From Trametes villosa (taxonomy: Eukaryota; Basidiomycota; Agaricomycetes; Polyporales; Polyporaceae): a DNA stretch of 64,000 nt. The notes beneath the pieces were generated by a model that searched no databases, was not told where the DNA came from, and worked only from the letters and a program-made list of their open reading frames with translations. The translations under genes and the position numbers were made by a program. Below, in pieces: positions 57,169 to 64,000 of this stretch; the first letter of the stretch is position 1, and the number at the start of each line of letters is the position of its first letter. The stretch lies in the NCBI GenBank assembly GCA_002964805.2, contig PUDQ02000024.1:186001-250000 (forward strand). The letters are read 5' to 3'.

Positions 57169-59353
57169 ATGTCGATTCCTTCCCTTTCTCTCAGTCTCGA
57201 CCTGAGCTTGGACGATACCTATGGCGCTCTTCTCGTGGGGACGTTTCTTGGATTAATGTGAGCACTGCTCTGCGCTCAGGATTCAAGTTGTGGATGTCGT
57301 TCGATGCTCACGGTGAACGGCGACGCAGATTGTTTGGCCTCAGCTTGCACCAACTCTTCCGGTACATCCGGTTGTTCCCCGTCGACGTTCTTTCAATTAG
57401 GGTTCTTGTGAGTGCCGGATACGCCTGCTGCTACCTATACCACAATACTGAACTTTTGGCGTATCTGCGCTTCAGGTAGCAAGTGTTATGTTAGAAACGC
57501 CCGCTCCCTCCGATATCGGCACCCGCTGACGCTGGTTATAGGACACTTGAGACGTTCCATGTTATCGTGACATTCCACGTCTGGTAAGTGGGATCGAGGG
57601 TCTAGTTCCGCCGCACATAGGCTTACGAACCGCGTCAGTTATTACTATCTGGTCACCAGCTTCTTTATGCCGCTAGTACTTTTGAACGGCGTCTGGTAAG
57701 CCATTCGCCTTACGTGCGGCTTCATACGCTCACAGTGGATTTTTACGCAGGACCTTGCAAGTCAGTAGCTGTTCCTATGACCGCTAATTTCTTCCTCACA
57801 TTCCGTGCACCGTGCTGTAGCTCACCCCGGCGCTGACGGCATTCACCGCGTGCCTGTCGAAAGCGTAAGCCGACCCCTTCATTACTCGCTAAAATCCCCC
57901 GTGCTTACGGTTGATGTCTAGCTTCCTGGCTCGACGGGTGTTCTTGAGTAAGTACCGTGGTAGCCCCTCCTACGGACCGAGTTGAACGTCTACGCTACAG
58001 CCGGGCCTCGCTCTAAATGGGCTGTCGGGATCGTCGTAAGTGCCTCCATCTTCGTGCCGTCAGAACGACCGCTGAATATGCCACTAGGCCGTCCTTCTCG
58101 TCGCGGAACTGAGTAAGTTCAAACCGGGTATGCGTGGAGAACGCGTTCTCATCTGCTTGTTTTCTGGAATTCAGCTCTTGCGATCAGTGAGTGAACATGC
58201 TGTGGGTATGTGATCAAAGGACTCACGATCACCCTTAGTCCTGACCACGAAGGGGTTAGCGCCTTACCCCATACGACAACATCCTGTTCGCTGAGTATCG
58301 TCATTTAGCTTCATTATCAGGAACCTTCTCGAGTACGCGCACGAGACCCTGGTACGTGGCCCATCTATACACGAGGGGAAATGTCTGAACTGACCGTCGG
58401 CCACCCTTTGGTGTTCTAGGGAATCCTCACGGCAACCGAAGCGGTTGCCGCCGGCGCCGACGCACTGCTCGCCGCCACGCTCATTGTGACGCTCTGGCAG
58501 CAGGGCTATCAGCAACGCCAGCGGTTCGTTAGGCCTGATTTTATTCCTGATACGTCCCCTCATAGCTACCGACAGGAGCTTCTCCTTTGACGACTTCTTC
58601 GCGACATACGTGGTTAAGAGTGGTACGTGATTTTTGATAGCGCTTTGTCGAGCGTTGCTGACGTTTTTGCAGGACTGCTTACGGCGTATGTGTCTTACCC
58701 GCTGCTGTGTTTTCCGCCGAATTGCTTTCTGACCATTCGGCTATTGGTACCATTTGCAGTATCTTCAACCTGCTCGCCTTGATATTGGTACGCGTAGAGC
58801 GCTGTTTAGTTATGGGAAGGCTCCGCTGATCTGACTCGTATACAGGCGCAAGTCTGGAGGCAAGCGTTCATCTATGCGGCAGTCAACATCATTACCGCTC
58901 GACGTGCGTAGTCTCCCCATCTTAAGCTTAGGGCTCGACTTACATTAAGGGTGATGCAGTTTACGCGAACACCCTTCTCGCTATGTGAGTACCACTCATC
59001 GATGGTCCGCTAAACCTGGCACGGTTCTGACGACGTTTATCACAGCCTGAACTCGAGGCAGCTCATGGCCAACGGGCGGCTCGAAGTCTTTGCGAACTCT
59101 GAGAACACGAGCTTCAATGCGATCGCGCAGGTGAACCGTCTTGCGCAGGCAGAGCGGTGGAACGCGCCATACGTGAGTGTGAGTACGCCGGCCCTTTTCG
59201 CTTGCGGCCGACTGAGATGATTGTTCCTCTTAGCGGCCGAAGACACCTACGATCAAGGTCAATGTCACGGCAGAGAGGGAGCGCTACATCCCCGAGCCTG
59301 GCCGGGAGGAAAGCATGTCTTACGACAGGAAGAGCTTCTCCCTGCCCGTCTGA
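57169..59353 (+). CDS. DUF6534-type multi-pass membrane protein
   Basis: A mushroom-expanded integral membrane family of unknown function. Start MSIPSLSLSLDLSLDDTYGA, then LLVGTFLGL. Successive small exons read LFGLSLHQLFRYIRLFPVDV, TLETFHVIVTFHV, YYYLVTSFFMPLVLLNGVW and LTPALTAFTACLSKAFLARR, which is the typical family order (short helix, YxYLVT, then a helix with FF or ARR). The C-terminal part carries FDDFFATYVVKS, the family signature, then QVWRQAFIYAAVNIITARRV, YANTLLAILNSRQLM, NSENTSFNAI and a cytosolic tail ending YDRKSFSLPV (stop 59351-59353). About 15-17 exons, many under 60 nt; I did not fix all boundaries. About seven helices are likely. It may act as a sensor or carrier, but no substrate can be inferred. 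Confidence 0.82.
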
Positions 59354-59857
59354 GGGCGTCCTCTTCCTCGGGACGATGTGCGGGTGCGTCAAGTCTCACG
59401 TACGGGTGTATAGGCTGTTTTGGAGACTGACTGGACGCGTGATAGGTCTTCGCAAATTTGATTCGTTGGTCGTCCCAGACCGTCCGGACATCCTGGCAGG
59501 ATGTCGACTCGGTCGTTGTACATGTGTACCTCATCGGACTTGTGTTGTCTACTACTAGCTGCTATTATTATTTTAACTTAGTGCGTCTGGCTGAAGGGCC
59601 ATGGCCTGGCTCAGTCTAAGCACCACCAATATATCCTCCTGCGATCCTCGTGGTTATGTGCGAGTGAGGTTGCTGGACGTCGGATGTGGTCGTCATGGTC
59701 GCGGGGCACAAAAGTACGATCGCGTAGATCGGGATGGGCGCGGTGTGTTGCAACAAGCGCCCATTAACCGAGAAGAACGCGCTATGGGCGTGAGCTTCCA
59801 AGGTTGAGCTGCTCACTGCCGACCACGACGAGCTCGCGCTCTCGTCCGGTCCCCACC
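59354..59857. other. Intergenic region
   Basis: About 500 bp: the 3' flank of the DUF6534-type gene and the promoter of the F-box/WD40 gene. No gene seen. Confidence 0.35.
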
Positions 59858-62800
59858 ATGCCTCCCCCACGCAGCGCAGCCCCTTCCGAGACCCCCACCC
59901 GATACTCGCGCACAACGACGCGCTCGACGGCGGCCGGCTCGGCGTCGACCGGCATCGTCAAGCCTCGCGCGTACTCGCTCGCCAGCAACGTCAGCGGGGT
60001 CACCACCATCGTGCCCGACAGGAAGAGCGCGAACAGCTCGCCCAAGACGGCCGACTCAGGCCCTCGCTCGCCGAATGCGACCCCCATCCCGCCGGCGTCG
60101 CAGCCCCAGCGCCCGAGCCTGGCGAGAAGGCTGAGCTCGGCGAACCCACCGTCGCGTCGCATCTCCCTTCCCATCCCACCCACGTCGTTCCTTGACCCCA
60201 GCAAGTCCACTACGAGCATCTCCTCCGCCCTCAGTAAGTCCACCACCACACCGTCGCGTCACAACTCCCTCTCCGCCGCGAAGCGGCCCAGCGCCCCTTC
60301 CGTTGCGCCCTCGCGGCGCAGCTCGCGTTCGGTCGCCGTCTCGCTCTACACGTCCGAGTCGGACACGCAGGTGAACAAGAGCGTGCCCGTCACGCCGCGG
60401 GCGCGTGTCATGTCCACGCCGAAGCTTTCATTTCCAACCAGCCCTTCCTCCAAGTCGCCGAGCCCGGCCGCGAACAAGAACCCGCCTTCACCGGGTGACT
60501 TGCCGAGACAGGCCACTACCACGCCCAAGTCCTCTCCGGCGAAGCCGCAACGGACCCCTACCTCGAAGCCTTCCCCCAAGGTCACGCCCGGGAAGGCGAG
60601 CACTCCGGGCAGGACCGCCAAGAACGGCAAGAGTCCCTCGGTCGCAGGGACCGCTGCACGGAACGCGTCGCGGTCGCTCGATAGCTTCACCATTGACTCG
60701 CCTTCGATTCGCCTGACTACCGAGGATGAGCCGTTCTGGGATGGCGACGGCGACGACATGACCTTGGAGATGATTACGGATGTAAACGACGGCGAAGTCG
60801 ACGAAGACGTGCGTCCACATGTGTCGTCCGTAAATGTGTATTGACCCCGCGCCCCAGATGCAAGGCGCCCTGGACGGTGTGCATAGTCTGCACATGCGCA
60901 AGCTGCTGCACTATAAACGGCTGCTCGAGCGTGCACAGGCGTCTTCTGCTGCGCAACTCCACGCACTCCAAGCTGAAGTCCGTATGCTTCGTGAGCGTGA
61001 GCGCCAGCAGGAGAACGGAGGCGCTATTGTCGACCTCGACGGGGATGGGTACTGTGTCTGCGGAGGCAAGAAGCCAAAGGGGTACTGGAGTGGGTATCGC
61101 GGAAGTGAAGACGATGGTATTGGTGGCGAGGTCGACCTAGCTACCGTGCTCAGGGGCGATGGTGGCGGCGGCTTCAACGAGCTTGAAGTTAGGCGAGTTG
61201 TTCGAGGCCTGAGCCGCGACGACCGCATGCGACTGTGGGTGCTCTGCTTCGTCCATTGCGCTACTGTGCTCACAAAGGTGTCCGCCCAGGATTTCCATCA
61301 TCCTGGACTCTTGCATGCCGGGTGACATTCGCCTGCAGATTCTCCTGCTCGAGAAATACGCGAAGTCGACCTTCGACATCGTCGGGAATCTCGCGCCAGA
61401 CCTCGCACTCAAGATCTTCAGGTTCCTCAGCGTGAAGGAACTTCTTGGCGTGGAGACTGTCTCCAAGAAGTGGCAGGAGGTCGTGCATGCACCCTCCATT
61501 TGGAGGTATCACTGCTTGAGGATCACTGCTATGGACCCGCTACCTCTCAAGCCCCCAGCGAAGCCGGAGGGATGGTACGTCTGGCAAGATTTGCGTCTAC
61601 AATTGGCCCTTTTAATGGGTTCTGTACAGGGAACCTCTATACCGCTCATTACACCACCGCGAAGCCAACTTCCGACATGCTCTGCCTCAGAGTATCCGCT
61701 TCCTCAATGGGCACACCAACTACTGCACGACGTTGCTCCTACGCGGTACGCACCTATAATCCTCCGACTCTAACCAGTCACTCATGCAAATTTCGCTGTG
61801 CAGGCAAGCGGCTCATCAGTGGCTCCTACGACGAGACTATCCGTTTCTGGGACGTCGAAACAGGAGAGATGAAGAAGTGCCTCCAAGTCAAGAAGCCAGT
61901 CAGCTGTGTCGACTTCCTCGCAGAGGAAGGTGCGTGGCTCTACCATCGTTCATCCATGCTCCCCTTGACATACGACCGCGTCCGTCAGAGGTCTTCGTCG
62001 TCGGCTTCCACGACGTCGGGTGCGTATCCCCACTTCACTCCAACCTTCTCCTCTCTCACACCTCCTCCCTCCAGCCGCGTCCACCTCTTCTCGTCCCTCA
62101 CCTTCACGCCGCTGCAGCAGCTCGCAGGGCACCTGAACGGGATCCGCGCGGTCGCGCTCTCGTCGAAGAACCTCGTCTCCGCGGGCGCGGACAAGGCGCT
62201 CGTGTGCTGGGACTGGCGCGCGGGCACGAAGATCGTGCGCTTCGGGCAGCAGACGACGGTGAACATCGGCGTGCAGATCATCGGCAGCAGCCGCGAGGAG
62301 GAGGGCGAGCGCGTGGTGAGCGTGACGATCGACGGCATCGTGCGCGTGTTCTCGATCAGTGAGTTTTTGCTTCGGAACGTGGCTTGAGCAGGTGCGGGAT
62401 GTGAGATGCTGAATGGTGGGGTTTTTAGAGCGGAGGGAGATGGTCTCGCAGTTCAAGCTGAGCGAGCTTGGTGCTGGGGATCCGGTCATCAACGCGAAGC
62501 TCTTGCAGGTTGGCCGCGCTCCGGACAACATGCTGCAGTAATTAGTTTCGCGATGTATTGCCCCGGTCTCTGCTAACGCTATTGCAGATGGTTCGCTGCG
62601 AAGGGAACCCAGATGACCGTGCGTGGCAGTCTTACGCGCCGTTCGACTGCAACTAAATGTCTCTACAGTGCGCGACGAAGTCCGTCATCCTCCACTTGCA
62701 ATGGACAGAAGAGGACGAGGCAACGCCCGCGACCGCCGGTTCACTCACCGCGCTGGACTCACCACGCCCCTCCACCCCACTGACGCCCGGCGCGCTGAGC

Positions 62801-63733
62801 CCCGGCGCTCTCGCCCGCCCGCGCACCATCTCCTCCCTCTCGCGCTCCGCCTCGTCGCTGTCCACGCCCCAAAGACGGCAGTCTCTCGCGAGTTCCGCGA
62901 GCAAGAGCCCCGCCTCCTCGCTCTCCGGCCCGAAGAGCCGCCTCTCGCTCAACATCTCGAGCGGCCCGATGACGCCCACGTCGCTGGTGGGGTCGCCGCG
63001 CACGGGCACGCCCGTCTCCGCGTTCAGGGACTCGCCGTTCGCGGGGAGGTTCGGGCGGGCGGCTGTGCTCACTGCGCCGCCGAAGCTCGTTGCGGTCGTC
63101 GATACGCCGGACGTGGCTGTTGGGGCGGTGGACCCGAGGAAGAAACGGGTTGTCACTGCTACGCGGTTCAGTACGCGTGCGGGCGCCGCACGTACGGTAA
63201 GTTTTTTTTTTCCTTCTTCATGACGTACCGTACGTCTCTCACGCCAGTCGTACAGCTCTACATGTCGCAACACCGCGACAAGGAGGAGGTGGCGAAGGAG
63301 GCGAGCGACGAAGACAGCGACTCGCCGCAGTCAGACGGCCCGCGCACGCCGTCGCCTGGTGTGGACTTCGACACAGACATCCTGCCCGTAACGGGCGCGT
63401 GGTCGGCGCTCGCGCACGAGGACAGCGTGTCCGCTGTTGGCGTGAAGGGCCTGAAGGGGCAGCTGCCCGCGAAGTTCCAGGGCCTCGCGACCCCGGAGAA
63501 GAACCCGATGTCGATGCAGCTGAGCCACGAGGAGGTCGTCGTGGGATGTGCGGATGGCACCATTTAGTGCGTCTTTGTTCGTTCCGATGTGCGTTTACTG
63601 GCGGGTGTTGATGAGGGTTCGTTGCAGCGTCATGAGCTTTGTCGGATACGACTACCAGAAGGAGCGCTCGTCGAGGCTGGTCGACCAGTCTATCGCGGAA
63701 GAAGACGAGGAGGCGTCCGCAGAGGAAGACTGA
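59858..63733 (+). CDS. F-box/WD40-repeat protein with long disordered N-terminus
   Basis: Probable substrate adaptor of an SCF ubiquitin ligase. Twelve exons (59858-60808, 60858-61234, 61290-61574, 61630-61745, 61804-61929, 61989-62019, 62075-62358, 62429-62537, 62588-62618, 62669-63196, 63256-63566, 63628-63733) join in phase to 1,084 residues. Residues 1-317: Ser/Pro/Thr/Arg-rich and disordered, many SP/TP sites. Residues 318-440: coiled coil ([20 protein letters not shown]) and a [17 protein letters not shown] patch. Residues 472-515: F-box ([27 protein letters not shown]). Then WD40 blades: [75 protein letters not shown]; a 180-residue Ser/Pro-rich loop follows [12 protein letters not shown]; a last blade [18 protein letters not shown]. 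Acidic C-terminus. Two F-box genes also lie at the left edge of the window, of another type. Confidence 0.9.
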
Positions 63734-64000
63734 AAATTCTAATCGTCTTGTCTATTACCGCCGAAGCTATCCACATGCACGCCTCACCGCCATCGGAACC
63801 GGAAGCAGATATCTATTCGTCCTATCATCGTCGTCGCTCTGCGGATCGTTACGCTCGTATGCACGTTCGCTTGTTTATCCCGGAAGGAAGGAGGCTCGCT
63901 ATTCTACTTTAGTCGCTCTAGTTTACTCGCTCGCTTGTCACTCACGTCCCCTTTACGCCCACGGAATAATATCACCTGATGATACAGTAGCTGCGAGACT
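63734..64000. other. 3' flank of the F-box/WD40 gene
   Basis: No gene seen up to the window edge. Confidence 0.4.

Noticed and set aside
58130..58160. GTTCAAACC, like a tRNA B box
   Set aside because: It lies within the introns of the DUF6534-type gene, and no acceptor stem or A box pairs around it.

Overview
The window is nuclear DNA of a filamentous basidiomycete, almost certainly an Agaricomycete. The genes are dense, run on both strands and are split by many GT-AG introns of about 45-60 nt. The families present (DUF6533- and DUF6534-type membrane proteins, F-box/leucine-rich proteins, DUF6697-like coiled-coil proteins) are ones I associate with mushroom-forming fungi. No ribosomal RNA, tRNA, CRISPR or prokaryotic operon was found.

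Layout. 0-5 kb: the tail of one F-box-like gene and an intact tandem copy, then mannose-6-phosphate isomerase. 5-9 kb: a small fold-back repeat and a DUF6533-type membrane protein. 9-18 kb: triosephosphate isomerase, then a two-gene module present twice (a short protein of unknown function on + and a coiled-coil protein on -). 18.6-22.7 kb: a 4.1-kb transposon structure. 23-29 kb: an aldo/keto reductase with a C-terminal membrane anchor, origin recognition complex subunit 5, and a disordered protein of unknown function. 30-42 kb: a NYN-domain protein, a bestrophin-type channel protein and glycyl-tRNA synthetase. 42-50.7 kb: a gene-poor, GC-rich stretch holding one small spliced gene. 50.7-64 kb: a small multi-pass membrane protein, a third DUF6697-like coiled-coil protein, a DUF6534-type membrane protein and a large F-box/WD40 protein.

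The most striking object is at 18,636-22,746. Two copies of one 2,054-bp DNA transposon can be delimited to the base. Each has CAC...GTG terminal inverted repeats and a 3-bp target duplication (TCG for the outer copy, AAA for the inner one). The inner copy sits inside the outer one in opposite orientation, 300 bp from its left end, which creates a 1.75-kb inverted repeat with a 300-bp spacer. I saw one difference between the two copies. The termini and 3-bp duplications fit the CACTA (CMC/EnSpm) group. I recognise no transposase, so the family looks non-autonomous or uncharacterised.

The conserved genes serve sugar metabolism (PMI, TPI), replication initiation (ORC5), translation (GlyRS), ubiquitin targeting (F-box proteins) and membrane or ion transport. 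They do not form an obvious pathway cluster. Exon boundaries are from reading splice signals and phase by eye; where the joined frame closes on a stop in phase, confidence is high.
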